Of a DNA stretch of 64,000 bases, positions 54,780 through 64,000 are shown in pieces. Location: assembly GCF_014635705.1 (NCBI RefSeq), contig NZ_BMDI01000003.1, forward strand, positions 1 through 64,000, read 5' to 3'. Source of the DNA: Oxalicibacterium faecigallinarum (GTDB lineage: Bacteria > Pseudomonadota > Gammaproteobacteria > Burkholderiales > Burkholderiaceae_D). Position 1 is the first letter of the stretch. Every line of letters begins with the position of its first letter. A program made the translations under genes and the position numbers. Under the pieces are notes generated by a model. The model saw only the letters and a list, made by a program, of their open reading frames with translations, was not told the DNA's origin and made no database searches.

Positions 54780-55540
54780 AAGTTCATGCCGATAGAAATA
54801 CCGCCATCTATCGTAAAGTAGCTTTGATTGATGGCTTGGCTGGCATTACTTAAATAGAAAATCGTTGCATTCGCAATATCTTCTGGTTCACCCATGCCGA
54901 GAGGCGTCCATTCAGTGCGCGTATTCTGGTTTGCGCCGGCCAAGTTTAGTTTTTCAAGCATAGGTGTTTGAACATAACCTGGGGCAATGCAGTTGACCCG
55001 AATGCCTTGCTTGGCGAGATCTTTGGCCATGGAGCGTGTGGCGCCCAAAAGGGCTGATTTGCTGGCAGAGTAGGCCGAGCTAGCTGCAGGACCGGCATAT
55101 GAAGCTACGGCAGCAATAAATATGATTGACGCCTCTGATGCGATCTTTTTCCGAGATATCAGGTTACGGGTTAATAGAACGGGCGCGAATGTATTGTCGC
55201 GGAATGTATTCTCTACATGTGCTTGATTGATCAGGTGAAACGGGACTAATTTTGATGTTCCTGCTGCATGCACTAATCCATTTAATGCGCCTGCTTTCGA
55301 TATCAGATGCTCAACGTCTGCTGGCTGATTCAAATCTGCTGGGATTTGCGAGTGGTCTTTACCTGCCAACGCACTGAACGTGGATGCAAGACGTTCGGCA
55401 TTCCTTCCAGTGATGATGAGTTGCGCGCCCATTTCTGAACATGAGATAGCGATTTGACGACCAATACCCGATGATGCGCCAGTGACAAGAATACGTTTTC
55501 CAGTCAGGCTGAAAGGATTTCCGGGATTGAGAGTTTCCAT
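54776..55540 (-). CDS. 3-oxoacyl-ACP reductase-like SDR (FabG type)
   Basis: 254 residues from the ATG at 55540. ILVTGASSGIGRQIAISCSE binds NADP(H), and LNGLVHAAGTSKL has a modified NAG site. The catalytic Tyr and Lys are in SSAYSASKSALLG, and the C-terminus YFTIDGGISIGM is classic. With the neighbouring ACP and FabH-like enzyme it should reduce a 3-oxoacyl-ACP to 3-hydroxyacyl-ACP. The gene starts one base after the ketosynthase stop. A longer in-frame start at 55573 would overlap that gene and is less likely. Confidence 0.87.
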   Translation of the reverse strand: METLNPGNPFSLTGKRILVTGASSGIGRQIAISCSEMGAQLIITGRNAERLASTFSALAGKDHSQIPADLNQPADVEHLISKAGALNGLVHAAGTSKLVPFHLINQAHVENTFRDNTFAPVLLTRNLISRKKIASEASIIFIAAVASYAGPAASSAYSASKSALLGATRSMAKDLAKQGIRVNCIAPGYVQTPMLEKLNLAGANQNTRTEWTPLGMGEPEDIANATIFYLSNASQAINQSYFTIDGGISIGMNL

Positions 55541-55541
55541 A

Positions 55542-56582
55542 TTACGACTCGACCAAATCCGGAAATTTGGCATCCTTCATGTCAATCAATGCCGTGCCCC
55601 ATGAAAGACCGATTCCAAAGCCGGAAAGCAGCACGCGATGCTTGCTGGATTCCAATTGCTTGTTAATTCTTGCCGTGATCGTGATCGGCAGTGACGCGCC
55701 GCTGGTATTGCCAAAGTCGCGCAGCGTAGAGGGGACTTTCTCGACCGGAATACCAAGTTTTTTACGGATTGTTTCGTTGATCATGCGGTTGGCCTGATGA
55801 AAGACAAAGTAATCGACTTCATCTTTACTTGCGCCTGAATAGGCCAACAATTTTTCTACTGCTGGTGGTACACGCTGCGTAGAAAAACTCAGCACCGCAG
55901 GGCCGTCGAGTACCAGATCCGTGGCGCGATGCCAGTGATCGTTTTCATCTTCGCGATATTTGATCAGATGTTGCACATCAACTGGCTCTCGTTGTCCGCC
56001 AACTGGAAGCATGATGGCTTTATAGCCACTGCCGTCGCTGTTCAGATCGAAATACATTGGCGGCGCATTCTCATCGAATTCCAAAGCGGTTGCCGTACCT
56101 GCATCCGAGAAAATTGGATCGTCCAGTGTTGCGCTGCGATCCCCAACGAGCAGCAGCCCTTTTTTGATGCCGCCAGCAGAAATCATCGAGCCGAGTAAAT
56201 GAATGCCGAATGGGTATGCCGAGCAGCCTAGATTGACGTCGAATGCAATGGTTGTATGCGGCAGGCCAAGGCGGTCTTGCATGATGATGGCGGTTGCAGG
56301 GATCGGGTAGTCCGGTGATTGCGTGACGACAATCAACGCATCAATTTCTTCACGCTGCCATTGCAGGCTTTCCAGTAGCTTTTCAGTTGCATCAAACGCC
56401 AAATCGGAGAAACACTGCCATTTAGGCGCCATGCGGCGTGTTTCGATACCGATGTTGCGAACCAGACGTTCGCGGTCTGCACGAATTTGTGGTCTGCAGT
56501 CCGTCAGGTTTGAAACAATCTGTTTAGGGACGCAGCTGGCCATGCCGGCAAAGCGTACATTTTTCAGCGTGGAATTAGCCAT
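55542..56582 (-). CDS. Beta-ketoacyl-ACP synthase III-like enzyme (FabH type)
   Basis: 346 residues from the ATG at 56582. The thiolase-fold triad is visible: Cys near residue 120 in DVNLGCSAYPFGIHLL, His in VFHQANRMINE and Asn in FGNTSGASLPI. It is expected to condense an acyl-CoA with malonyl-ACP, here on the dedicated ACP encoded eight bases upstream. The product, once reduced by the next gene, would be a short 3-hydroxyacyl group such as 3-hydroxybutyryl. A housekeeping fabH role is unlikely given the glycan neighbours. The upstream in-frame extension lies inside the ACP gene. Confidence 0.87.
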   Translation of the reverse strand: MANSTLKNVRFAGMASCVPKQIVSNLTDCRPQIRADRERLVRNIGIETRRMAPKWQCFSDLAFDATEKLLESLQWQREEIDALIVVTQSPDYPIPATAIIMQDRLGLPHTTIAFDVNLGCSAYPFGIHLLGSMISAGGIKKGLLLVGDRSATLDDPIFSDAGTATALEFDENAPPMYFDLNSDGSGYKAIMLPVGGQREPVDVQHLIKYREDENDHWHRATDLVLDGPAVLSFSTQRVPPAVEKLLAYSGASKDEVDYFVFHQANRMINETIRKKLGIPVEKVPSTLRDFGNTSGASLPITITARINKQLESSKHRVLLSGFGIGLSWGTALIDMKDAKFPDLVES

Positions 56583-56589
56583 ATCTGCA

Positions 56590-56814
56590 TCAACCCAGCA
56601 GTTGGTAAAGATCCTGAATCGTCGATGCCTTTTGCAAGTTTTCTCCGGTGATGGTTTTTCCATATTCCAGATCGAACATGACAATCACGCCCAGCGCCGC
56701 CAGGGAATCCCATTCTGGCAGATCTTCCAGTTTGGTTTCTGCCGTAACGGCAACTGGTTCTTGAAAGTCGACGGCTTCGTTAAACTTTTCGATGAATGTT
56801 TCGATGTTATCCAT
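56590..56814 (-). CDS. Acyl carrier protein, specialised
   Basis: 74 residues from the ATG at 56814. Acidic four-helix ACP with the phosphopantetheine site DSL at Ser37 in LPEWDSLAALGVIVMF. It overlaps the aminotransferase stop by eight bases and is followed by the FabH-like gene after eight bases. Divergence from housekeeping AcpP (the site sequence is WDSLAA, not ADSLDT) indicates a dedicated carrier for the acyl group built by the two following enzymes. Confidence 0.88.
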   Translation of the reverse strand: MDNIETFIEKFNEAVDFQEPVAVTAETKLEDLPEWDSLAALGVIVMFDLEYGKTITGENLQKASTIQDLYQLLG

Positions 56815-57985
56815 GATGGTCCAGATGAGGGGAGAGTTGTTTGCGATGTGTTGCGGTTGCCTGGCGGGCAGCTTCGGCAATCCGTGTGATCTCGTCCGAC
56901 GAGAGAAAGAGTGAGAACGGCAGACCGATCAGGCCTGATGCAATGGATTCCGCAATAGGAACCGGCATCTTGATGGTTGGCGTGACCTGTTCTGCGTGCT
57001 TGTGTAATAAAGGTTGATACCAGCGTCGTGTGGCAATGTGCCGGGACTGGCAGATCTTTTCCATTCGATTGCGCGCGGGTTCTGCCATACGCACACAAAA
57101 AATGGTTGGCGCCGCAGGTGCCGAGCCGCTTTGCCACTGCAGTTTGTCGCCACAGGCTGCATCGAGGGTCTCTCGGTAGGTCCGATAAATCTTTTGCCGC
57201 TGCCCGGCATGCAGGTGCCATTGATCCAGACTGGCATGCGCGACTGCCGCGTGATACTCGGACAGTTTGGCATTGCTCCCGACAAAGGAGAGGTGGCCGG
57301 TTGGCAGACCTGCTTCGGGATCAAGATTGATGCCGAAATTGCTGAGCTGGCGTACACGCGCATTGATGGCTGGATTGCCACTGACGACAATGCCGCCTTC
57401 GCCTGCGGCCAATGATTTTGTTGCGTGCAGGCTGTAGATCACCGGGACATCGGCGGCTTCCACCCATTGACTGCCAAAGGCACCGGCGGCATCAATGACG
57501 ACTTCAATGCCGGTCTTTTTGCGGAATGCACTCCAGCGTTTTGTATCGTGTGGTTTTCCGAAGGCAGCGACGGCAAGTACGGCTGCGGCACCGGTTTGTG
57601 CTGCCACGTCTGAGGCAGTTTCCGGTGTCAGGAGCCAACTTTCCGGATCGATGTCGGCGATTACCGGGACATGGCCGGCGCGAATGATTGCGGTAAACGA
57701 TGCCACAAAAGTCAGGGCCGGCACGATGACTTTGCTCCCGGGGGGCAGACCCAGACAGTGCAGCGTCAGCTCCAGCCCCATGGTTGCGCTGCTTGTGGTC
57801 GTCACATGGATTGGATGCGAACAGTGCGCCTCAAACGAACTGGCGAGCCTGTTTTCCAGACTTTGATTCAAAGGACCGAAATTGGAGTAATGACGATTCT
57901 GATCGATTTGATCCAGATAGGGAGACAGCGCGCGACGATCAGGTAGTTGCGGTACCAAAAGAGGGATGATGCTTGGATGCTTCAT
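56807..57985 (-). CDS. DegT/DnrJ/EryC1/StrS sugar aminotransferase
   Basis: 392 residues from the ATG at 57985 (GGGAATG upstream). PLP-dependent type I-fold enzyme: TTTSSATMGLELTLHCLGL, VIVPALTFVASFTAII, VIDAAGAFGS and SLHATKSLAAGEGGI with the PLP Lys near 190. Relatives such as VioA/WecE aminate a 4-keto-6-deoxy-hexose nucleotide to the 4-amino sugar. It heads the operon. In-frame ATGs at 58147 and 58099 would lengthen it, but the extension has no family character. The amino group made here is the natural acceptor for the acyl chain made by the next genes. Confidence 0.88.
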   Translation of the reverse strand: MKHPSIIPLLVPQLPDRRALSPYLDQIDQNRHYSNFGPLNQSLENRLASSFEAHCSHPIHVTTTSSATMGLELTLHCLGLPPGSKVIVPALTFVASFTAIIRAGHVPVIADIDPESWLLTPETASDVAAQTGAAAVLAVAAFGKPHDTKRWSAFRKKTGIEVVIDAAGAFGSQWVEAADVPVIYSLHATKSLAAGEGGIVVSGNPAINARVRQLSNFGINLDPEAGLPTGHLSFVGSNAKLSEYHAAVAHASLDQWHLHAGQRQKIYRTYRETLDAACGDKLQWQSGSAPAAPTIFCVRMAEPARNRMEKICQSRHIATRRWYQPLLHKHAEQVTPTIKMPVPIAESIASGLIGLPFSLFLSSDEITRIAEAARQATATHRKQLSPHLDHHG

Positions 57986-58358
57986 GTAGTCATTCCCGGC
58001 AAGCCCTCTGTTGGCATGTAATGCGACGCTTTGTTTACCCGATTGTGGCAGGTGATGGTTGGGGCTGATCGGAGCACGCTGTCGTTTCATCGTCAGCATG
58101 TGTTCAATCCGGCTTGTGTCGGCACGCTTTCTGCGCGCGTTGAACATGTCGTCTATCGCGTTTAGTAATAGTGCCGCTTTTTTATGACACAAGCCTAATT
58201 GCTGCGACTATGCCTAGTCAAGCCCGTATGCATCTGGTTTCTGATGCTTACCCTTACTATCGGACAGGAATGCAAAAATTGAAGGGCGGAACAGAAATTC
58301 AAATGCCTGTCTTTTTATGAAATTGAGGGCTGATCTAGAGGTATCTCGCCGCTTGCCG
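57986..58358. other. 373-bp region upstream of the glycan operon
   Basis: No gene is evident. It holds a candidate promoter for the operon (58192-58221, minus strand). About 140 bp separate that promoter from the gluQ stop at 58359. No strong terminator for gluQ is seen. The minus-strand leader from the promoter to the aminotransferase start would be about 200 nt. Confidence 0.5.
58192..58221 (-). promoter_or_regulatory. Candidate sigma-70 promoter of the glycan operon
   Basis: On the minus strand TTGACT (58221-58216), an 18-bp spacer and TAGGCT (58197-58192). The -35 is good, the -10 poor. I looked for sigma-28 or sigma-54 patterns that would tie the operon to flagella and did not see a clear one. 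Confidence 0.3.
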
Positions 58359-59258
58359 TCAAAATTTGGCGGTAAAAGCGATGCCAAATCGCTCCGTCCA
58401 GGCCGCTAATGCCTGTTCCCAGAAGTCTGCAAGGCACGTGGATTGCGATACGGGCAATCCCAAAAAATGTGCTGCGCGGACGAGTTCGCCAAGCGGGTCA
58501 TGCAAATCGAGCGCCTTTGCACCGGTTTGCTTGGAAAGTTTCTCTCCCAATTCATTGCGCAGGACAGGCACGTGCATGTAGGACGGCGTCGATAGACCAA
58601 GCATGCGTTGCAGATAGATCTGCCGTTGCGTGGATTCGAGCAAATCGGTGCCGCGTACGACGTGGGTGACACCTTGTTCGGCATCATCGACCACGACTGC
58701 GAGTTGATAAGCCCAGAAGCTATCCGCACGTTTAAGGACGAAGTCACCGACCTCGCTCGCCAGATGTTGCGTCAGCGGACCGAGCCAGCGGTCATCAAAA
58801 GTGATGGTTTCGTTGGCTTCGCCTTGTCCCGGCACCCGCAGACGCAAGGTGCGAGCCTGCTTTCCTGCGGCGACACCATGACGGCACGTGCCCGGATAGA
58901 TTGCCGCGCCATCGGCGGCAATCCCAAGACGTGAATCGGCAATTTCCTTGCGCGTGCAGCCGCATGGGTAGAGCAATGCGCCAAGCTGGCTGGCTGCGGC
59001 TTCGTACAGCGGCTTGCGTTGGCTCTGCACGATGATTTCGCCATCGCGCTCCATACCGAACACCTGCAGCGCATGCAGGATGGTGTCTGCGGCACCGGGC
59101 ACCGTGCGTGTTTCGTCGATGTCTTCGATCCGCACCAGCCATTTTCCATGGTGGGCACGCGCGTCAAGATAGCTGGCGAGCGCGGCGACCAGTGAGCCGG
59201 CATGTAGCGGACCGCTGGGCGAGGGGGCGAAGCGGCCAATGTAATCGGAATACGTCAT
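58359..59258 (-). CDS. gluQ: Glutamyl-Q tRNA(Asp) synthetase
   Basis: 299 residues from the ATG at 59258. A shortened GluRS lacking the anticodon-binding domain: GRFAPSPSGPLHAGSL (HIGH-like), a zinc site with CGCTRKE, Tyr and Cys in IYPGTCRHG, and EKLSKQTGAKAL (KMSKS-like). It attaches glutamate to queuosine 34 of tRNA(Asp). The ATG overlaps the LysR gene stop (ATGA), so it is translated from the LysR message. The longer in-frame start lies within that gene. Confidence 0.92.
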   Translation of the reverse strand: MTYSDYIGRFAPSPSGPLHAGSLVAALASYLDARAHHGKWLVRIEDIDETRTVPGAADTILHALQVFGMERDGEIIVQSQRKPLYEAAASQLGALLYPCGCTRKEIADSRLGIAADGAAIYPGTCRHGVAAGKQARTLRLRVPGQGEANETITFDDRWLGPLTQHLASEVGDFVLKRADSFWAYQLAVVVDDAEQGVTHVVRGTDLLESTQRQIYLQRMLGLSTPSYMHVPVLRNELGEKLSKQTGAKALDLHDPLGELVRAAHFLGLPVSQSTCLADFWEQALAAWTERFGIAFTAKF

Positions 59259-60175
59259 GGTTCGTTCAAGAGCATGCGTTGCACATCCGGATCGGCCAGC
59301 TTGGTCACAAACCATTTCAGGCATTTGCCGCGTGCATCGGCGCGCCATGCGTATTGCAGCGCACCGTCGGGTTTGCGTTCCTCTGTCTTTTTTTCGATCA
59401 GTGCGCCGCTATCAAGATACGGCTGTGCCCAGTGACGCGGCAGATAGCCGCAACCGAGTCCCGCGAGTTGCGCAGCCAGCTTGTCGCGCACGCTGGGAAC
59501 GGTGAGTGTCGATTGCCCGGTGAGCAGGCCGGAGGTGATGCGGGGCAGCATGCGTCCGCTGTCGCCGATGGCGATTGCGCGGTGTTGGCGAACGATCGCG
59601 GCCGAAAGCGGTTCGTCCATGCCGGCCATGGGGTGATTCGGCGCGACAGCAAACACCCAGTCGACTTCGCCCAGTGGTTTGCTGCGAAAGCCGCCAGAAG
59701 TGCGTGCCAGCTCCGGACCATCGTAGGCAAGGCCGATGGCGAGATCGGCATTGCCGCTGACCAGCGTTTCCCATGTGCCGGAGAGCACTTCGGTGGAAAG
59801 ACGTAGTTGCGTACCTGAGCCTTGCAGATCGCATTCGTCGATGAGAGGCAGGATTTTTTCAAACGGAATCAAGGCATCGAGCACGATGCGCAATTCGACT
59901 TCCCAGCCGCTGGCGGTGCGCTTGACGCGTTGTTCGAGTTCGTCAGCGGCACGCAACAGGTGCCGGCCTTCATTCAGCAACTCCAGCCCCGCCGCCGTCA
60001 GTTTGGCGCGGTGACCCCGACGATCGAACAGCAACACATCCAGATCGTCTTCCAGTTTGCGTACGGTGTACGTGAGCGCGGATGGCACGCGATCCAGCGC
60101 AACCGCCGCCGCCGCGAAGCTGCCCTTGCGGTCGATGGTGTCGAGAATATGCAGCGCTTCCAGCGTCAGATTCAT
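59255..60175 (-). CDS. LysR-family transcriptional regulator
   Basis: 306 residues. The N-terminal winged helix has LDTIDRKGSFAAAAVALDRVPSALTYTVRKLEDDL, cut here only to show the LysR pattern; the effector-binding domain runs from about residue 90 to the end. It is divergent from the pirin gene, and a palindrome with a T-N11-A LysR box lies between them (60189-60205). It probably regulates the pirin gene and itself. gluQ is co-transcribed behind it. Effector unknown. Confidence 0.88.
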   Translation of the reverse strand: MNLTLEALHILDTIDRKGSFAAAAVALDRVPSALTYTVRKLEDDLDVLLFDRRGHRAKLTAAGLELLNEGRHLLRAADELEQRVKRTASGWEVELRIVLDALIPFEKILPLIDECDLQGSGTQLRLSTEVLSGTWETLVSGNADLAIGLAYDGPELARTSGGFRSKPLGEVDWVFAVAPNHPMAGMDEPLSAAIVRQHRAIAIGDSGRMLPRITSGLLTGQSTLTVPSVRDKLAAQLAGLGCGYLPRHWAQPYLDSGALIEKKTEERKPDGALQYAWRADARGKCLKWFVTKLADPDVQRMLLNEP

Positions 60176-60188
60176 GATGAGAAATATT

Positions 60189-60205
60189 ATTCAAATAATT
60201 TGAAT
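60189..60205. promoter_or_regulatory. LysR box in the lysR/pirin divergent region
   Basis: Perfect arms ATTCAAAT (60189-60196) and ATTTGAAT (60198-60205) around one A. TCAAATAATTTGA inside it fits T-N11-A. It sits 14 bp before the LysR start and 105 bp before the pirin start, consistent with autoregulation plus activation. Confidence 0.6.
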
Positions 60206-60309
60206 GATTTGCACAAGATTATGCCCTTATTTTGCGTGCAATGCTTGTCTATAGTGGAGTCTATGGCAGCAAACAATTTCAACGAAATATCAACAGAAAG
60301 GACTTCATC

Positions 60310-61011
60310 ATGATCCAGCTCCGTAAAAGCGAAGACCGTGGCCACGCAAACCATGGATGGCTCGACTCCCATCACTCGTTCTCGTTTGCCGATTATTACG
60401 ATCCGGCACACATGGGTTTCGGTCCGCTGCGCGTGATCAATGAAGACCGCGTCAAAGCTGGTGCCGGCTTTGGTACGCACGGCCACCGCGACATGGAAAT
60501 CATCAGCTATGTGCTGGACGGCGAACTGGCGCACAAAGACAGCATGGGAACCGGCAGTGTGATCCGGCCGGGCGATGTGCAGCGCATGAGTGCGGGCAGC
60601 GGCGTACGGCATTCCGAGTTCAACCACTCGAAAGACCAGACCACGCATTTCCTGCAAATCTGGATTCAGCCAAACGTGACGGGCATCCCGCCAAGCTACG
60701 AAGAGAAAAATTTCTCCGAAGGCGAAAAACGCGGCAAGCTGCGCCTGATCGCCAGTCCGGACGGTGCAGATGGTTCGGTGCTGATCCATCAGGATGCCAA
60801 GCTGTATGTCGGCCTGTTCGATGGTGACGAAACTGCGTCACTGCCGATTGCTGCAGGTCGTCTGGTGTATGTGCATGTTGCTCGTGGCAACGTAGAAGTG
60901 AATGGTACGGCGCTGAAATCGGGCGACGCACTGAAACTGCGTGAAGTCGATGCGATTGCCATCGCAAAAGGCGAGAATGCTGAAGTTCTCGTGTTCGACA
61001 TGGTGCCTTAA
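60310..61011 (+). CDS. Pirin-family protein (YhaK-like)
   Basis: 233 residues from the ATG at 60310, with AAAGGA seven bases upstream. Bicupin with the N-terminal metal site GTHGHRDMEIISYVLDGEL and RHSEFNHS, and the pirin pattern HSFSFADYYDP and FGPLRVINEDRV. YhaK-type pirins are proposed redox or electrophile sensors, some with quercetinase activity. The divergent LysR regulator and the box between them suggest inducible expression. A strong bidirectional terminator follows. Confidence 0.9.
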   Translation: MIQLRKSEDRGHANHGWLDSHHSFSFADYYDPAHMGFGPLRVINEDRVKAGAGFGTHGHRDMEIISYVLDGELAHKDSMGTGSVIRPGDVQRMSAGSGVRHSEFNHSKDQTTHFLQIWIQPNVTGIPPSYEEKNFSEGEKRGKLRLIASPDGADGSVLIHQDAKLYVGLFDGDETASLPIAAGRLVYVHVARGNVEVNGTALKSGDALKLREVDAIAIAKGENAEVLVFDMVP

Positions 61012-61030
61012 TCAGGCGTGTGTTGAAAAT

Positions 61031-61067
61031 AAAAAAGCGCGCCATCCAAAAGGTGGCGCGCTTTTTT
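61031..61067. terminator. Bidirectional terminator between pirin and kdsA genes
   Basis: Arms AAAAAAGCGCGCCA (61031-61044) and TGGCGCGCTTTTTT (61054-61067) with a 9-nt loop. It serves both convergent genes. Confidence 0.92.
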
Positions 61068-61083
61068 TCATGGGTGAAGATGA

Positions 61084-62807
<1,724 letters not shown>

Positions 62808-62940
62808 GAGGCGTCAGTCTGGAAACGGGATGCGCAGTGGTAAAAAACACGAAATCGCGCATCAACAAGGCGACATTATAAACTTCGCGTCTCTTTCCCT
62901 GAAATGTCGGATTGCGTGCGGCATGCCCAGGCGCTCGCGG

Positions 62941-62946
62941 TAGAAT
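62941..62946 (+). promoter_or_regulatory. -10 element (TAGAAT) immediately before dnaE
   Basis: TAGAAT ends seven bases before the A of the dnaE ATG, so transcription could start at the ATG itself. No Shine-Dalgarno is visible. The -35 is poor. Confidence 0.4.
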
Positions 62947-62953
62947 ACGGCCC

Positions 62954-64000
62954 ATGAGTTCTCCGCAATTTATTCACCTCCGCCTTCACTCTGAATATTC
63001 GATCGTTGACGGTCTTGTCCGTATTGACGACGTCATCAAGGCTGCAGCCAAGGATGGTCAGCCCGCATTGGCGATCAGTGATTTGGCCAACCTGTTCGGA
63101 ATGGTCAAGTTCTACAAGGAAGCACGTGGCAAAGGCGTCAAGCCAATTGTCGGTTGCGATGTCTGGATCAGTAATGACAATGATCGTGACAAGCCCTCGC
63201 GCCTTCTTTTACTGGTCAAGGACAAGACGGGTTATTTGCAGCTATGCGATTTGCTGTCACGCGCATGGTTGACCAACCTGCACCGGGGTCGCGCCGAAAT
63301 TCGTGCTGAATGGTTGGAAGAAATTGCGCAGTCGTCGCCGGACAGGCATTTGATCGTTTTGTCCGGCGCGCATTTCGGCGATGTCGGCATTGCTATCGAC
63401 AATGGCAATCTGACGGCGGCAGAGCGTGCTGCGCAGCGGTGGGCAGCGCTGTTTCCGGGACATTTCTATATCGAAGTGCAGCGCGCAGGTCAACCGAACA
63501 TGGATGCGCATGTGCGTCACGCGACGCAACTGGCAGCGCGCCTCGGCTTGCCTGTGGTTGCCACCCATCCGATTCAGTTTTTGACGGATGAAGAATTTAC
63601 TGCGCACGAAGCGCGTACCTGTATTTCGGAAGGGGAAATTCTCGCCAATCCGCGTCGCGCCAAACGATTCAGTGAGCGTCAGCGCTTCACCACGCAGGCG
63701 GAAATGGCCGAACTGTTTGCCGATATGCCGAATGCCTTGCGCAATTCGGTCGAGATTGCCAAACGCTGCAATCTGGTACTCGAGCTTGGCAAACCGCAAC
63801 TGCCCAATTTCCCGACACCAGACGGCGTGTCGATCGACGAATTCCTTGTGCAGGAAGCCTCGCGCGGTTTGCAAGGTCGTTTGGAACATCTGTATCCCGA
63901 TCCTGTCGAGCGCGAGAAGCAGCGACCGCGCTATGAAGAGCGACTGAAGTTCGAGACCGATACCATCATCAAGATGAAGTTTCCCGGCTACTTCCTCATC
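62954..64000 (+). CDS. dnaE: DNA polymerase III alpha subunit, N-terminal part
   Basis: The first 349 codons of the replicative polymerase; the gene continues past the window. The PHP domain occupies the visible part: FIHLRLHSEYSIVDGLVRID, LAISDLANLFGMVKFYKEA and PIVGCDVWI. The canonical opening has HxHS, here LRLHSEYS, and later metal ligands appear altered in Gln/Asn positions (SDLANLFG where active PHP enzymes have TDHGN), in line with the inactive PHP of most DnaE1 proteins. The segment FPTPDGVSIDEFL leads into the palm. Nothing unusual in the visible coding part. Confidence 0.95.
   Translation, partial: MSSPQFIHLRLHSEYSIVDGLVRIDDVIKAAAKDGQPALAISDLANLFGMVKFYKEARGKGVKPIVGCDVWISNDNDRDKPSRLLLLVKDKTGYLQLCDLLSRAWLTNLHRGRAEIRAEWLEEIAQSSPDRHLIVLSGAHFGDVGIAIDNGNLTAAERAAQRWAALFPGHFYIEVQRAGQPNMDAHVRHATQLAARLGLPVVATHPIQFLTDEEFTAHEARTCISEGEILANPRRAKRFSERQRFTTQAEMAELFADMPNALRNSVEIAKRCNLVLELGKPQLPNFPTPDGVSIDEFLVQEASRGLQGRLEHLYPDPVEREKQRPRYEERLKFETDTIIKMKFPGYFLI

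Noticed and set aside
57986-58192. N-terminal extension of the aminotransferase
   Set aside because: The added residues are unrelated to the family, and the ATG at 57985 has a better-placed ribosome binding site.

Overview
The window is chromosomal DNA of moderate GC with densely packed, mostly minus-strand genes. The protein families and their wording point to a betaproteobacterium of the Burkholderiales, most likely Oxalobacteraceae (Herminiimonas/Janthinobacterium/Herbaspirillum type). This placement is my inference from gene content (OFA-family oxalate/formate-type transporter, metal-independent-type KdsA, very long GlgE, ligase-associated repair cluster); no 16S rRNA or other decisive marker is present. 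I see no tRNA, rRNA, CRISPR array, insertion sequence or prophage.

Layout. (1) 1-4,800: the 5' end of an oxalate/formate-type MFS antiporter gene with a 900-bp upstream region rich in inverted repeats, a small secreted protein, a TerC/CBS/CorC membrane protein, a short exported protein and an MscS channel. (2) 4,900-10,200: a catabolic-looking cluster around an FCD-type GntR regulator, with an MFS transporter, an iron-type alcohol dehydrogenase, an alpha/beta hydrolase and a membrane di-iron hydroxylase. An AT-rich palindrome lies 34-58 bp upstream of each of the three transcription units, which suggests one small regulon. (3) 10,290-15,150: a cysteine-dioxygenase-like protein, a PAS chemoreceptor, a ROK sugar kinase, an atypical NarL/LuxR-type regulator and a small hydrophilic protein. 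(4) 15,209-34,670: a tightly coupled alpha-glucan/trehalose operon, transcribed glgA-glgE-treS/mak-glgB-glgX-treZ-malQ-treY. It encodes the GlgE route (trehalose to maltose to maltose-1-phosphate to glucan), branching and debranching, and the TreY/TreZ route back to trehalose; glgC is absent from the window. (5) 35,067-40,888: the four-gene ligase-associated DNA-damage cluster (MBL exonuclease, ATP-dependent ligase, Lhr-type helicase, PdeM phosphoesterase). (6) 41,202-43,589: a CsbD stress protein, a small conserved-looking protein and an RhlE DEAD-box helicase.

(7) 43,637-57,985 is the most unusual region: an eleven-gene, apparently translationally coupled operon. It starts with a DegT-type sugar aminotransferase, then a stand-alone ACP, a FabH-like ketosynthase, an FabG-like SDR, a second degenerate SDR, two NeuD/PglD-like acyltransferases flanking a Rieske oxygenase, a three-module protein (glycan-type domain, left-handed beta-helix, methyltransferase), a TPR/ParB-like/FkbM methyltransferase fusion and a 1,177-residue multi-module glycosyltransferase. 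From memory this resembles the acyl-amino-sugar flagellin glycosylation islands of Pseudomonas, but with extra fusions. It probably makes and attaches an acylated, methylated amino sugar to a surface protein or glycan. No flagellin gene is in the window.

(8) 58,359-64,000: housekeeping genes gluQ, a LysR regulator divergent from a pirin, kdsA, trhO and the 5' part of dnaE, which may be transcribed without a leader.
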